Counted from the stretch's first letter, positions 26,467 to 35,733 are shown. The stretch is DNA of 64,000 nt from Agromyces albus (GCF_004134825.1 NZ_SDPN01000008.1:55599-119598), one strand, 5' to 3'. Made by a program: numbers and translations. The notes: generated by a model not told the origin, from the sequence alone.

Positions 26467-26493
26467 TTGAATTCTCAGCTGGCTCCGTAGACT
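26467..26493 (+). promoter_or_regulatory. Promoter of the AraC-family regulator
   Basis: TTGAAT and TAGACT separated by 15 bp, with the -10 box ending six bases before the ATG at 26500. No Shine-Dalgarno is present, so the transcript is probably leaderless. Confidence 0.5.
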
Positions 26494-26499
26494 GTCTGG

Positions 26500-27423
26500 A
26501 TGAACGGTCGCGAGCAAGTGTCGAGACGACCGGGTTCCGTCGACTCAGCAGAGGAAGCGAGTGAAGGTCCCGAGCTGCACGGCGACAGCGCCGTCGTGGC
26601 TACCAGGACGCACCTCTGGATCCACCGTGGCGGCGCACCAGTGATGCCCCTCCCGCACCGCCACGACGACCTCGAGATCAACATCGTCCTGCGCGGAACC
26701 TTGGACTACCAGTTCGGCGGGACGCGGATCTCTGTTCCGGCCGGATCACTGGCTGTGTTCTGGGGCGCGACCCCACACCGCCTCGTCGCCACAGACGCCG
26801 GAGCGGACGGCGACATGTGCTGGATTCACGTGCCCCTGACGACCGTGCTGGGCTGGAACCTTCCTATGTCGGACCTGAGCGAGGTGCTGCTGAACCGGCC
26901 CATCATCGTGTCAGCGACCACGGTCGCCCGGGATCTGGAAGCCATGTTCGTCTCCTGGCAGCAGGAGGTGGGCATCGATGGTCTCGAGACGATTGCGCTA
27001 CTCGAGGTCCAGGCACTCATCCGTCGCCTCCTCCACCGGCAACACCACGGCGGCGAGAAAACCTCGATCGAGACGACCCACCCTCTGAACATCTCGTCCG
27101 ATTCGATGCGGGGCGTGACCGAGATGGCGCGGTTCACCGCGGCGCACTTTCGCAAGCCGATCTCGGCGGTGGACATCGCCTCGGCCGCAAACCTGAACCC
27201 CAACTACGCGACATCGCTCTTTCGCAGAGCAGTCGGCTCGACCATCGGCGAGTATCTCATTCGCTGCCGTGTAGCGGAGGCACAGCGTCTGCTCGTGACC
27301 ACAACCATGACGACGAGCGAGGTCGCACACGCGGCTGGCTTCGGTTCTCAGAGCAGCTTCTACGCGCAGTTCACGAAGCGATGCGGAACCTCACCGGGCA
27401 GGTACCGTTCACGCTTGCTCTAG
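26500..27423 (+). CDS. AraC-family regulator, MelR-like position
   Basis: 307 residues. An N-terminal cupin-type sensor (PHRHDDLEINIVLRGTLDY; FWGATPHRL) is followed by two AraC HTH units near the C-terminus (ISAVDIASAANLNPNYATSL; TTSEVAHAAGFGSQSSFYAQ). The divergent arrangement with a MelA-like GH4 enzyme parallels melR-melA, so it probably activates the glycosidase in response to an alpha-galactoside. No transporter is linked here. Slightly lower GC than the surroundings, like its partner. Confidence 0.9.
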   Translation: MNGREQVSRRPGSVDSAEEASEGPELHGDSAVVATRTHLWIHRGGAPVMPLPHRHDDLEINIVLRGTLDYQFGGTRISVPAGSLAVFWGATPHRLVATDAGADGDMCWIHVPLTTVLGWNLPMSDLSEVLLNRPIIVSATTVARDLEAMFVSWQQEVGIDGLETIALLEVQALIRRLLHRQHHGGEKTSIETTHPLNISSDSMRGVTEMARFTAAHFRKPISAVDIASAANLNPNYATSLFRRAVGSTIGEYLIRCRVAEAQRLLVTTTMTTSEVAHAAGFGSQSSFYAQFTKRCGTSPGRYRSRLL

Positions 27424-27492
27424 GGGTCGCGTGCGCGGGCCGGAGCGACGAGAATCGGCCGTGGCAATGACGTCGAGTCGAAAGGTCATCCC

Positions 27493-27930
27493 ATGGTCAC
27501 GCTCAACCCGTACCTCAACTTCCGCGGCAGCGCCCGAGAGGCGATGGAGTTCTACCAGTCGGTCTTCGGCGGCGAGCTGACGCTCAGCACCTTCGGCGAC
27601 TTCCAGGCAAGCGAAGACCCGGCCGAGAAGGACCAGATCATGCACGGCCAGCTCGAAGCCGACGGCGGCATCGTGCTCATGGGTGCCGACGTACCGGCCG
27701 CCCTCGATCTCACGCCGGGCGACAACATCTCGGTGTCGCTCTCGGGCGGGCCCGACGACGACGCGACGCTGCGCGGCTACTTCGACAAGCTGTCGTCGAC
27801 CGGAACGGTCACGGTTCCGCTCGAGGTCGCGCCGTGGGGCGACGCGTTCGGCATGTGCGTCGACAGCTTCGGCGTGCACTGGCTCGTGAACATCACGGCG
27901 AACGCGAACGTAGCGGCATCCGGCTCCTGA
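27493..27930 (+). CDS. VOC/PhnB-type protein
   Basis: 145 residues with the 3-demethylubiquinone methyltransferase/PhnB-like glyoxalase fold: YLNFRGSAREAMEFYQSVFG, MGADVP, and WGDAFGMCVDSFGVHWLVN. AAGG lies upstream of the ATG. Substrate unknown; monocistronic. Confidence 0.9.
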   Translation: MVTLNPYLNFRGSAREAMEFYQSVFGGELTLSTFGDFQASEDPAEKDQIMHGQLEADGGIVLMGADVPAALDLTPGDNISVSLSGGPDDDATLRGYFDKLSSTGTVTVPLEVAPWGDAFGMCVDSFGVHWLVNITANANVAASGS

Positions 27931-28005
27931 TGAGCGGATGGCGCTCATAGGCCGTGCACTGCCGTGGGTCAGGCTGCTCGCAGGCTGACCCGGCACAGTG
28001 GAGCC

Positions 28006-28458
28006 ATGCCCGCTCGCCGTCTCCTCCCGCTCCTCGGAGTGACGGCGGCGTATCTCGCGCTCGTCGCGTGGGCGACGCTCGGCCCTGCGCCGTGGCGAGC
28101 CGAGGGAAACCAGGCGCCCCTCGGCGTACTGAATCCGTCGATCTGGTTCGAGCGTGCGACGTGGTCGACGGGGTCGTCGTTCGAGTTCACCGCGAACATC
28201 CTGATGTTCGTGCCCGTCGGTGTGCTGTTCGCCATGCTGTTCGGCGCACGGCGCTGGATCATCGCGCTGGGCGCGGCGGCGCTGCTCACGTGCGCGATCG
28301 AGGTCGCGCAGATTCCGATCGACGACCGCATCTCCGACCCGCGTGACCTGCTCGCGAACACGGCGGGTGCCGTGATCGGCTTGGCGCTCGCGGGCATGGT
28401 CTGGATCGTCCGGTGGGCGTGGGTCGCCGGTGAGCGGGCGCTGGAGCGCTCCGTCTGA
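28006..28458 (+). CDS. VanZ-family membrane protein
   Basis: 150 residues with about four membrane segments and the VanZ-like pattern: ANILMFVPVGVLFAMLFG, then IEVAQIPIDDRISDPRDLLANTAGAVIG. In other bacteria VanZ-like proteins affect teicoplanin susceptibility, but most have no known role. The start is the ATG at the beginning of the first helix. Confidence 0.88.
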   Translation: MPARRLLPLLGVTAAYLALVAWATLGPAPWRAEGNQAPLGVLNPSIWFERATWSTGSSFEFTANILMFVPVGVLFAMLFGARRWIIALGAAALLTCAIEVAQIPIDDRISDPRDLLANTAGAVIGLALAGMVWIVRWAWVAGERALERSV

Positions 28459-28640
28459 CACGCGCTGAATCGCCTGCCCGACGCCCGCCGCCCGCTCTGC
28501 GCGCCTGCGGCTACACGCCCGAATCGCATCGGTCAATCCCCTATTGAGGCAGGGCATCGCCGCCTACCGTGTTACGAGACCCGAACTCGGTGCCCCGAAC
28601 ACGCGTTGCAGGGCGCCGCGCAAGACCCGAGTGGACGCCC

Positions 28641-30785
28641 ATGACCGGTTGGAATGTCGACACGCTGGCACAATCAGCAGGAGCCGGCGCGATCACCATC
28701 GTGGAAGGCTCTGCCTTCTGCGTGTCGAGCTTCAACGGCGACATCCTCCCCGAACTTCCGCACGGCGTGTTCTTCCGCGACACGAGGCTCGTCTCGAGGT
28801 TGATGCTGCTCGTCGACGGGTCTCCCGTCGAACCGTTGTCGTCGCTGACGCCCGAGCCGTATCGCGCGGTCATGATCGGCCGGGCCGGCCACGTGCCCGG
28901 GCGGGCTGACACGCCGATCATCGTCGAACGCGACCGCCGAGTGGACGGCGGACTGCGCGAGGACATCACGCTGCAGAGCTTCTCGCGCGAACCGATCATC
29001 TGCCGGGTCGAAGTGGTGCTCGAAGCCGACTTCGCCGACATCTTCGAAGTGAAGGAAGGGCGCGCTCGCGGCACTCCCCGCCCGGCGAGCGATGCGCAGC
29101 CCGGCCGCCTCCGCATGGACTCGCTCGGCGACGGGGAAGGGCTCGGCGTGAGCATCTCGGCGCATGGCGGGTCGATCGTCGGGGATCGGCTCGTGTTCGA
29201 CGTGATCCTCACGCCGCACGGCTCCTGGACCCGGCGGCTCCACCTGACGCCGACCGCGTACGGAGCGGACCTCGTCACCGGCCACACCTTCGAGGGGCCG
29301 TTCCACGAAGCGGAGCCGCTGCGCCGGTTCATGGCCTGGCATTCCGGGATCCCCGTTCCCTCTGTCGAGAACGACGAGATCGAGCGGGTCATCGTGCAGA
29401 GCCAGCGCGACCTCGGGGCGTTGCGGATCTTCAATCCCGATCATCCCGAGCGCGCAGTGGTGGCAGCAGGAGTGCCGTGGTTCATGGCGCTGTTCGGGCG
29501 CGACTCGTTGCTCACCGCCCTGATGTCGCTGCCGCTCGATCCGACGCTCGCACTCGGCACGCTGCAGACACTCGCCGACCTGCAGGGCGTCAAGCTCGAA
29601 CCGTCCTCAGAGGAGCAACCGGGTCGCATCCTCCACGAGGTCCGCCTCGGGGCCACGACGAACCTCGCGCTCGGCGGCGGTTCGGTCTACTACGGCACCG
29701 TGGATGCCACTCCGCTCTTCGTCGTCGTGCTCGGCGAGCTCGCCCGCTGGGGCGGACTGCCCGATGATGCCGACGACCTCATCGCCGCCGCCGACAGGGC
29801 CCTCGAGTGGATCGATCGCGACGGGGATCGCGACAATGACGGGTTCGTCGAGTACGCCCGCCTGAACGAGCACGGGCTCATCAACCAGGGCTGGAAGGAC
29901 TCGTGGGACGGCATCAACTTCGCCGACGGATCGCTCGCCGAGGCGCCGATCGCACTCTGCGAGGTGCAGGGGTACGCGTACGCCGCGTTCAGCGAGCGCG
30001 CGATGCTGGCGTCGATCCGCGGCCATGACGAATCGGCGCGAATCTGGGAGTCGAGGGCGAGCGCGCTGAAAGCCGAGTTCAACGCACAGTTCTGGATGCC
30101 CGATCGCAAGTACTTCGCCATCGCGCTCGACCGCGACAAGCGCCAGGTCGACGCCTGCGCTTCGAACATGGGACATTGCCTCTGGAGCGGGATCGTCGAT
30201 GACGACAAAGCGGCGTACGTCGCCGAACGCCTGCTCTCCGACGAGATGTTCACCGGCTGGGGTGTGCGCACGCTCGCGTCGAACATGGGGGCCTACAACC
30301 CGGCGAGCTACCACAACGGCTCGGTCTGGCCGCACGACAATGCCATCGTCGCCGCGGGCCTCATGCGATACGGATTCGTCGAGGAGGCCGAGCGCATCGT
30401 CTTCGGGCTGTTCGATGCGGCGGGGTTCTTCAACGGGCGCCTGCCCGAGTTGTTCTGCGGATTCGACCGCAGCCAGTATCCCGAGCCGGTCTCCTACCCC
30501 GCGTCGTGCTCGCCGCAGGCCTGGGCGGCGGCGACGCCGTTCTCGCTGCTGCGCACGCTCCTCCGCTTCGACCCGTCGGTTCCGACCGGTGAGGTGTGGC
30601 TGGCGCCGATGGTGCCCGCCCGCTTCGGCGACCTCCGCCTGGAGAACGTCCCGTTGGCGGGCGCTCGCGTCTCGGTCGACGTCGAACGGGAAGGCGCCTC
30701 GATCACGGGCCTTCCGCCTGGCCTCGCCGTGCGTCATGAGCCCCGGCCATCGGCCAACGTCCGCACGCGAAGAGGGGCACGATGA
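28641..30785 (+). CDS. Amylo-alpha-1,6-glucosidase/glycogen-debranching-like protein
   Basis: 714 residues. The N-terminal domain (about 1-200; GSAFCVSSFNGDI, GVFFRDTRLVSR) matches the GDE_N_bis region. An (alpha/alpha)6-barrel glucosidase-like domain follows: WFMALFGRDSLLTALMSLPL, GWKDSWDGI, EVQGYAYAAF and YHNGSVWPHDNAI. It probably trims alpha-linked glucose oligomers or a glucosylated metabolite. It overlaps the downstream GT4 gene by ATGA. A GTG at 28569 is an alternative start but adds unconserved residues. Confidence 0.87.
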   Translation: MTGWNVDTLAQSAGAGAITIVEGSAFCVSSFNGDILPELPHGVFFRDTRLVSRLMLLVDGSPVEPLSSLTPEPYRAVMIGRAGHVPGRADTPIIVERDRRVDGGLREDITLQSFSREPIICRVEVVLEADFADIFEVKEGRARGTPRPASDAQPGRLRMDSLGDGEGLGVSISAHGGSIVGDRLVFDVILTPHGSWTRRLHLTPTAYGADLVTGHTFEGPFHEAEPLRRFMAWHSGIPVPSVENDEIERVIVQSQRDLGALRIFNPDHPERAVVAAGVPWFMALFGRDSLLTALMSLPLDPTLALGTLQTLADLQGVKLEPSSEEQPGRILHEVRLGATTNLALGGGSVYYGTVDATPLFVVVLGELARWGGLPDDADDLIAAADRALEWIDRDGDRDNDGFVEYARLNEHGLINQGWKDSWDGINFADGSLAEAPIALCEVQGYAYAAFSERAMLASIRGHDESARIWESRASALKAEFNAQFWMPDRKYFAIALDRDKRQVDACASNMGHCLWSGIVDDDKAAYVAERLLSDEMFTGWGVRTLASNMGAYNPASYHNGSVWPHDNAIVAAGLMRYGFVEEAERIVFGLFDAAGFFNGRLPELFCGFDRSQYPEPVSYPASCSPQAWAAATPFSLLRTLLRFDPSVPTGEVWLAPMVPARFGDLRLENVPLAGARVSVDVEREGASITGLPPGLAVRHEPRPSANVRTRRGAR

Positions 30786-31915
30786 GAATCGGCATCATCG
30801 CGCCCCCGTGGCTGCCCATCCCGCCGCCCGCGTACGGCGGCATCGAGTCGTTCGTCGACACCCTCGCCCGAGCACTGAGTGAAGCCGGTCACGACGTGCT
30901 CCTCGCCGCCTCACTCGACAGCACCTGTCCGGTGCCGAGGCTGTCGGGCTTCCAGCCCTCCGATCCGAAGACGATGGGGATCACCGCCTTCGAGCTGCGC
31001 CACCTCATTCGCGCATATGCGGCGCTCACCGACGTCGACGTGATCGTCGACAACACCCTCGCCGGGCCGGTCGTCGCGGCCTCCCGGTCGGGTGCCGCGC
31101 CCATCGTCGCCATCGCCCACGGGCCGTTCATGCCGATGATCCATGAGATCTACCGGGCGGCGTCACCGGATGTCTCGTTCGTGGCGATCTCCCAGCACCA
31201 GGCGTCGATGGCCGGCCCGGTGCGCATCGCCCGCGTCATTCACCACGGCATCCACGTCGAGGAGATCCCTCGCGGCCACGGCGGCACCTCCGCGTGCTTC
31301 GTCGGCCGGATGCATCCGGCGAAAGGCCTGCCCGAAGCCATCCGCACCGCCGCACTCGCCGGAATCCACCTCCGGATCGCCGCGAAGATGCGCGAGTCGA
31401 CGGAATGCGCGTACTTCGAGGAGATGGTGCGCCCTGCACTCGGATCGAATGCGGAGTACCTCGGCGAGCTGTCGCGCGAGGAGAAGTACGCGCTCATGGG
31501 CGAATCGTGCGCGCTCGTCAATCCGATCCAATGGGACGAGCCGTTCGGACTCGTCATGATCGAGGCGCTCGCGACCGGCACGCCGGTGGTGGCGACCCCT
31601 CACGGGTCGGTACCCGAGCTCATCGAGGAGAGCCGGACCGGCTTCATCCGTTCGACGCCGGAACAACTCGCGCTCGCCCTGCAGCGCGTGAGCTCACTCG
31701 ATCGCGAGCTGTGCCGCGCGACCGTCGAGAAGCGCTTCGCCGCGGCGAGGATGGCCGCCGACTACGTCGCCCTGTTCACGCAAGTGCTGCAGCGCCAGCC
31801 CCGCCTCGACACGCCGGGCGCGAAACGCCCTTCGACCGTGCGCCTCCCAGTCGGGCACGCGGGGCCGGCCGCTCCGACCGCCACGACCTCGGAACCGACG
31901 TCGCGCACCGCCTGA
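30782..31915 (+). CDS. GT4-family glycosyltransferase
   Basis: 377 residues with the GT-B fold: N-terminal PPPAYGGIESFVDTLARAL, C-terminal donor-binding EPFGLVMIEALATGTPVVAT with the E-x7-E pattern. It is translationally coupled (ATGA) to the debranching-like enzyme, so the pair probably builds and remodels an alpha-glucan or glycoside. The last ~40 residues are Pro/Thr/Ala-rich and disordered. Confidence 0.92.
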   Translation: MRIGIIAPPWLPIPPPAYGGIESFVDTLARALSEAGHDVLLAASLDSTCPVPRLSGFQPSDPKTMGITAFELRHLIRAYAALTDVDVIVDNTLAGPVVAASRSGAAPIVAIAHGPFMPMIHEIYRAASPDVSFVAISQHQASMAGPVRIARVIHHGIHVEEIPRGHGGTSACFVGRMHPAKGLPEAIRTAALAGIHLRIAAKMRESTECAYFEEMVRPALGSNAEYLGELSREEKYALMGESCALVNPIQWDEPFGLVMIEALATGTPVVATPHGSVPELIEESRTGFIRSTPEQLALALQRVSSLDRELCRATVEKRFAAARMAADYVALFTQVLQRQPRLDTPGAKRPSTVRLPVGHAGPAAPTATTSEPTSRTA

Positions 31916-31933
31916 CCAGGCGAGGGCGTCAGC

Positions 31934-32248
31934 TCAGTCGAAGAGCTCGGAGAGCCAGCTCTCCTTCTTCTTCCTGCGGTAACCCTGGTCTCCGTAGGGA
32001 CGCTGCTCGACGCCGCGGCCGTAGCCGTCGTCGTAGGGCCGCTGGCCGTAGGCGGGAGCCTGCGGCTGTGCAGGAGGCACCGGGGCGGCAGGAGCGGCAG
32101 GAGCCGAGTACTCCGTCGAGGCGCGCTCGACGATCTTGTCGAGCTCGCCACGGTCGAGCCAGACACCGCGGCACGTCGGGCAGTAGTCGATCTCGATGCC
32201 GCTGCGTTCGCTCATCACGAGTACGGCTCCGTCATTGGGACACTGCAT
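31934..32248 (-). CDS. TFIIB-type zinc-ribbon protein
   Basis: 104 residues. An N-terminal zinc ribbon (MQCPNDGAVLV, then DYCPTCRGVWLDRGELD) is typical of zf-TFIIB proteins. A Pro/Ala/Gln/Tyr-rich linker and a basic-aromatic tail ending SWLSELFD follow. The cysteine spacing predicts one zinc ion. Role unknown. GGAG precedes the ATG. Confidence 0.87.
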   Translation of the reverse strand: MQCPNDGAVLVMSERSGIEIDYCPTCRGVWLDRGELDKIVERASTEYSAPAAPAAPVPPAQPQAPAYGQRPYDDGYGRGVEQRPYGDQGYRRKKKESWLSELFD

Positions 32249-32361
32249 GGCTATTGCTCTCCTTCGGGGTTCTGGCTCGAGCCTAGAAATCCAAGCTGAA
32301 GAGAACCCGGATGTCGCACCGCCGCACGGCTGCTTCCGGAGGCGGTGAACGGTTAACTGCG

Positions 32362-32440
32362 CGAGCGGATGCCGTGCCGCACCTTTGAAGAGGCGCGGGC
32401 ACCGGCATCCGCTCGTGGATCAGCGGCAGAGCCGCCGATC
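32362..32440. terminator. Tandem hairpins downstream of csp copy 1
   Basis: Next to the csp stop, GATC-A-GCGGC/GCCGC-C-GATC forms a hairpin at 32418-32440. Beyond it CGAGCGGATGCC pairs with GGCATCCGCTCG (32362-32415), extended by GTGCC/GGCAC after a bulge. Probably the terminator region of csp; the second stem again uses the GGATGCC word. Confidence 0.6.
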
Positions 32441-32455
32441 AATCACTAGCGAGAA

Positions 32456-32662
32456 TTACGCGATAACGCGGATGTTCTCGGCCTGCAGGCCCTTGGGGCC
32501 GCGGGCGGTCTCGAATTCGACCTTCTGGTTCTCCTCGAGCGTGCGGTAGCCGCCCGACGTGATCGCGCTGAAGTGCGCGAAGACATCGGCGCTGCCGTCG
32601 TCGGGAGCGATGAAGCCGAAGCCCTTGTCGGCGTTGAACCACTTGACGGTTCCGGTTGCCAT
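32456..32662 (-). CDS. Cold-shock protein, copy 1
   Basis: 68 residues, one CspA-type OB-fold with both RNA-binding motifs ([22 protein letters not shown]). A nucleic-acid chaperone that melts RNA structure. GAAGGAAA lies before the ATG. A structured leader is visible upstream. It is closely similar to the copy at 35796. Confidence 0.96.
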   Translation of the reverse strand: MATGTVKWFNADKGFGFIAPDDGSADVFAHFSAITSGGYRTLEENQKVEFETARGPKGLQAENIRVIA

Positions 32663-32710
32663 GTTATTTCCTTCTGTATTCATGCCACGCCGCTGAAGCG
32701 GCTGCAGCGT

Positions 32711-32758
32711 GCACGGCCTAGGGCCGTGCGGGGTTCCGGCGGCGACGTCCGACGCCGG
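32711..32758 (-). promoter_or_regulatory. Structured 5' leader of csp copy 1
   Basis: Two stems in the 145-base gap upstream of the csp start: GCACGGCC/GGCCGTGC with a three-base loop and CCGGCG/CGCCGG with an 11-base loop. Long folded leaders are common for cold-shock mRNAs and can sense temperature; here this is inference. Confidence 0.45.
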
Positions 32759-32807
32759 AAGTTCTGGGTGCGTGTGTTCGTACGCATGTCTTTCATGTGT
32801 GCGGTGA

Positions 32808-33902
32808 TCAGACCCTGCGGAACTGATTCACCATGGGGCAATCGAACGGATCGCGCGCGGCGAGGCCGACTCGGTTGAGGTAATTGATGACGATGCCGTA
32901 GGACTGCATCAGCGTCGTCTCGGTGTAGGGAACATCGACCGTGCGGCAGTGCTCGCGCACGATCTCGCGTGCCTTGGCGAGGTGCGGCCGGGGCATGTTC
33001 GGGAACAGGTGGTGCTCGACCTGGTAGTTGAGCCCGCCGAGGAGCGCGCTCGCCCAGATGCCGCCCGAGACGTTGCGCGAGGTGAGCACCTGCTTCGAGA
33101 AGAAGTCGAGCTTCACGTCTTCGGCGATGATCGGCATGCCCTTGTGGTTCGGCGCGAACGCGGCGCCCATGTAGACACCGAAGACGGCGAGCTGAACGCC
33201 GAGGAAGGCGAACGCCATGCCGAGCGGCAGCACCCAGAAGATCGCGCCGAGGTACACCGTGAAGCGAGCGGCGATGAGGCTCAGCTCGATCCAGCGACCC
33301 TTCACAGGCCCCCGCTCGAACAACGTGCCGATCGACCGGTAGTGCAGGTTGATGCCCTCGAGCGTCAGGAGCGGGAAGAACAGGTAGCCCTGCTTGCGCG
33401 TGATGAGTGCCATGAGGCCCCGCTGCTTCGCGGCATCCTTCTCCATGAAGGAGATGGTGTCGAAGTCGATGTCGGGGTCTTTGCCGACCTTGTTGGGGTT
33501 GGCGTGGTGCCTCGTGTGCTTCGTCATCCACCACGAGTAGCTGATGCCGACGACGCCGGCGGCGAGGATGCGGCCGACTCGGTCGTTGTTCGGCCCCGAC
33601 TCGAGTACCTGACGGTGGGATGCCTCGTGGGCGAGGAACGCGAACTGCGTGAAGATGAGGCCGAGGGCACCGGCGATGAGCAACTGGAACCACGAGTCAC
33701 CCAAGAGGATGAAGCCCGTGGTCGCGCCGCCGAGTGCGAGCGTGAGGATTGAGATGACGGCGAGGTAGAACCAGCGGGTGCGGTTCAGGAGTCCGGACTC
33801 GCGAACGACCCGGGAGAGGGCGGTGTAACTACGCGTGATATCCGCGTCGCCGGTGCGGGGCTTCGTCGCCCGGATCGCACCGAGGGTTTCGGTGTGAGAG
33901 AT
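32808..33902 (-). CDS. Membrane fatty-acid desaturase, apparent non-canonical start
   Basis: 364 residues from an ATC codon (reading [11 protein letters not shown]). All three histidine boxes are present: HEASH, HTRHH and VEHHLFP, with four or so membrane spans. It inserts a double bond into membrane lipid acyl chains and fits beside a cold-shock gene. No ATG, GTG or TTG occurs in frame from about 33970 down into the first membrane helix. Upstream in-frame ATGs near 34067 and 34100 lie before a TAGAGT -10-like box and encode residues with unusual codons (AGA, TTT), overlapping udgX. The true start is therefore uncertain; ATC at 33902 is the best guess. Confidence 0.85.
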   Translation of the reverse strand: MSHTETLGAIRATKPRTGDADITRSYTALSRVVRESGLLNRTRWFYLAVISILTLALGGATTGFILLGDSWFQLLIAGALGLIFTQFAFLAHEASHRQVLESGPNNDRVGRILAAGVVGISYSWWMTKHTRHHANPNKVGKDPDIDFDTISFMEKDAAKQRGLMALITRKQGYLFFPLLTLEGINLHYRSIGTLFERGPVKGRWIELSLIAARFTVYLGAIFWVLPLGMAFAFLGVQLAVFGVYMGAAFAPNHKGMPIIAEDVKLDFFSKQVLTSRNVSGGIWASALLGGLNYQVEHHLFPNMPRPHLAKAREIVREHCRTVDVPYTETTLMQSYGIVINYLNRVGLAARDPFDCPMVNQFRRV

Positions 33903-33943
33903 GTTTACGTCCCAGCTGGTCGTCGACTTCCCAGCCGTGTCTC

Positions 33944-33979
33944 GCGGGTAACCACCCGCTTGTAGATGTTCTGACTCTA
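33944..33979 (-). promoter_or_regulatory. Desaturase -10 box and leader hairpin
   Basis: TAGAGT (33979-33974) looks like a -10 box. Transcription from it would include the hairpin GCGGGT-GGTT-ACCCGC at 33959-33944, a perfect 6-bp stem with a four-base loop, about 40 bases before the presumed start. No good -35 was seen. Confidence 0.4.
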
Positions 33980-34086
33980 GCCGGTCCGCATGGGAGGGTG
34001 CTGGGAAATCTCGAGCCTGTGGAAAACGAGGCGATCTCCCCGGGTCGACAGATTCCCGTGAGCGCATATGTTGCGGAAGCCGGCGG

Positions 34087-34725
34087 TCACTTGGCGGCAT
34101 TGCTCGCAGCCCTCAAATCGATGACGAACGCGTCGAAGGCGGCCTCGCGTTCGGGCTTCTCGCGCACCCTCAGCACGGAGGACGGATGCGTCGTGATGAG
34201 CACGGGCGCGGGCACCCCTTCGGGCGCATCGAGCAGCACACCGCGCACCTTCCCGATCACGACCGCGCGGCCCATCACCGAGCGTGCGGCGGTGGCGCCG
34301 AGGCACACCACGACACGCGGATGCACGGCGTCGAACTCCGCCTGCAGCCACGGATGGCACGCGACGATGTGGCCGACGGCCGGCTTCGCATGGATACGGC
34401 GCTTGCCGCGCTGGTCGAATCGGAAGTGCTTGACCGCGTTCGTGAGGTAGACGCGCTCGGGGTCGATCCCGGCCGCGATGAGGGCGTCTTCGAGCACGCG
34501 GCCTGCCGGGCCGACGAACGGCTCGCCGGCGAGGTCCTCCTGGTCGCCGGGCTGTTCGCCGACGAGCATCATCGTGGCGTCGGGGGTTCCTCGCGAGAAC
34601 ACGGCCTGGGTCGCGTTCTGCCACAGCTCGCAGCCGCGACATCCGTCGACCGCCGCGTCGAGCACGGAGAGTTCCCGCGATTCGGGAACCCAGCCCTCGG
34701 CGCCCGGTCGCTCCGCATCCGTCAT
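34087..34725 (-). CDS. udgX: UdgX-type uracil-DNA glycosylase
   Basis: 212 residues of uracil-DNA glycosylase superfamily family 4/UdgX. Motif 1 is GEQPGDQED (56-64), the UdgX insertion KRRIH lies at 108-112, and the second motif is HPSSVLR. In the studied mycobacterial UdgX the histidine of KRRIH forms a covalent bond to the abasic site after uracil excision, trapping the DNA; His112 is present here. Cys29 and Cys32, with cysteines further on, would hold the Fe-S cluster. Monocistronic, just upstream of the desaturase. Confidence 0.92.
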   Translation of the reverse strand: MTDAERPGAEGWVPESRELSVLDAAVDGCRGCELWQNATQAVFSRGTPDATMMLVGEQPGDQEDLAGEPFVGPAGRVLEDALIAAGIDPERVYLTNAVKHFRFDQRGKRRIHAKPAVGHIVACHPWLQAEFDAVHPRVVVCLGATAARSVMGRAVVIGKVRGVLLDAPEGVPAPVLITTHPSSVLRVREKPEREAAFDAFVIDLRAASNAAK

Positions 34726-34862
34726 ATCGCGAGCGTACGCACGGTCGATTCGCGGCGTGAAGCCCGTTGCATCCGCGGCCGCTGCGTGTTAACGCCGCAC
34801 CGGTGGTCGACCGTCGCTGCGAGCCGCCCCCATGGTCGAGACCACCTGCGAGACTGGGTCGC

Positions 34863-35729
34863 ATGCAGATCGCCGTCACCGGAGGCTCGGGCAAGCTCGG
34901 CCGCACCGTCGTACAGTCCCTTCGCGATGAGGGCCATGAGGTGATCAACCTCGACCGGTACGGCGAGCGCGGCACGTTCACGAGGGTCGACCTCACCGAC
35001 TACGGCCAGGTGGTCGACGCGATCGCCGGAGTCGACGACCGCCACAGCGGCATCGACGCGATCGTGCACCTCGGCGCGATCCCTGCACCGGGGCTCGCGA
35101 GCGACGTCGCGACGTTCCACAACAACATGCTGTCGACGTTCAACGTCTTCCAGGCCGCGAAGCGACTCGGCATCCGCCGCATCGTCTACGCCTCGAGCGA
35201 GACGGTGCTCGGCCTGCCGTTCGAGACGCCGCCGCCGTACATCCCCGTCGACGAGGAGTACGCAGCCCGCCCCGAGAGCACGTACTCTCTCGTGAAACAC
35301 CTCGAGGAACAGCTCGCGATCGAGCTCGTGCGCTGGGACCCCGAGCTCTCGATCACGGCGCTGCGCTTCTCGAACGTCATGGACCCCGACGACTACGCCG
35401 CGTTCCCCTCCTTCGACGCTGACGCGACGATGCGCAAGTGGAATCTCTGGGGGTACATCGACGGCCGCGACGGAGCCCAGGCGGTGAGCCGCGCGCTCGA
35501 GAAGGCGCTGCCCGGCTTCGAGCGGTTCATCATCGCCGCAGCCGACACCGTGATGTCTCGGCCCAACGCCGAACTCGTCGCCGAGGTCTTCCCGGGAGTG
35601 CCGGTGCGCGGTGAGCTCGGCGAGCACGACACGATGCTCTCGATCGACAAGGCGCGGCGGATGCTCGGCTTCGAGCCGCGTCACTCCTGGCGCGACGAGG
35701 TGACGGATGCCGCGGCATCCGTCGACTGA
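34863..35729 (+). CDS. NAD-dependent epimerase/dehydratase (extended SDR)
   Basis: 288 residues. Rossmann start AVTGGSGKLG; catalytic Ser region YASSETVLG; YSLVK as the YxxxK pair. Probably acts on a nucleotide sugar or sugar acid; the substrate is not assignable. Leaderless-type start: GAGACT seven bases before the ATG and no Shine-Dalgarno. It is followed by a strong terminator. Confidence 0.92.
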   Translation: MQIAVTGGSGKLGRTVVQSLRDEGHEVINLDRYGERGTFTRVDLTDYGQVVDAIAGVDDRHSGIDAIVHLGAIPAPGLASDVATFHNNMLSTFNVFQAAKRLGIRRIVYASSETVLGLPFETPPPYIPVDEEYAARPESTYSLVKHLEEQLAIELVRWDPELSITALRFSNVMDPDDYAAFPSFDADATMRKWNLWGYIDGRDGAQAVSRALEKALPGFERFIIAAADTVMSRPNAELVAEVFPGVPVRGELGEHDTMLSIDKARRMLGFEPRHSWRDEVTDAAASVD

Positions 35730-35733
35730 ACAG

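Noticed and set aside
34802..34847. GGTGGTCGACC and GGTCGAGACCACC as a further copy of the palindromic repeat
   Set aside because: Only the ends are similar; the TTCGATACG and CCGGC-TTC-GCCGG core is missing, so it is treated as an unrelated hairpin before the epimerase gene.
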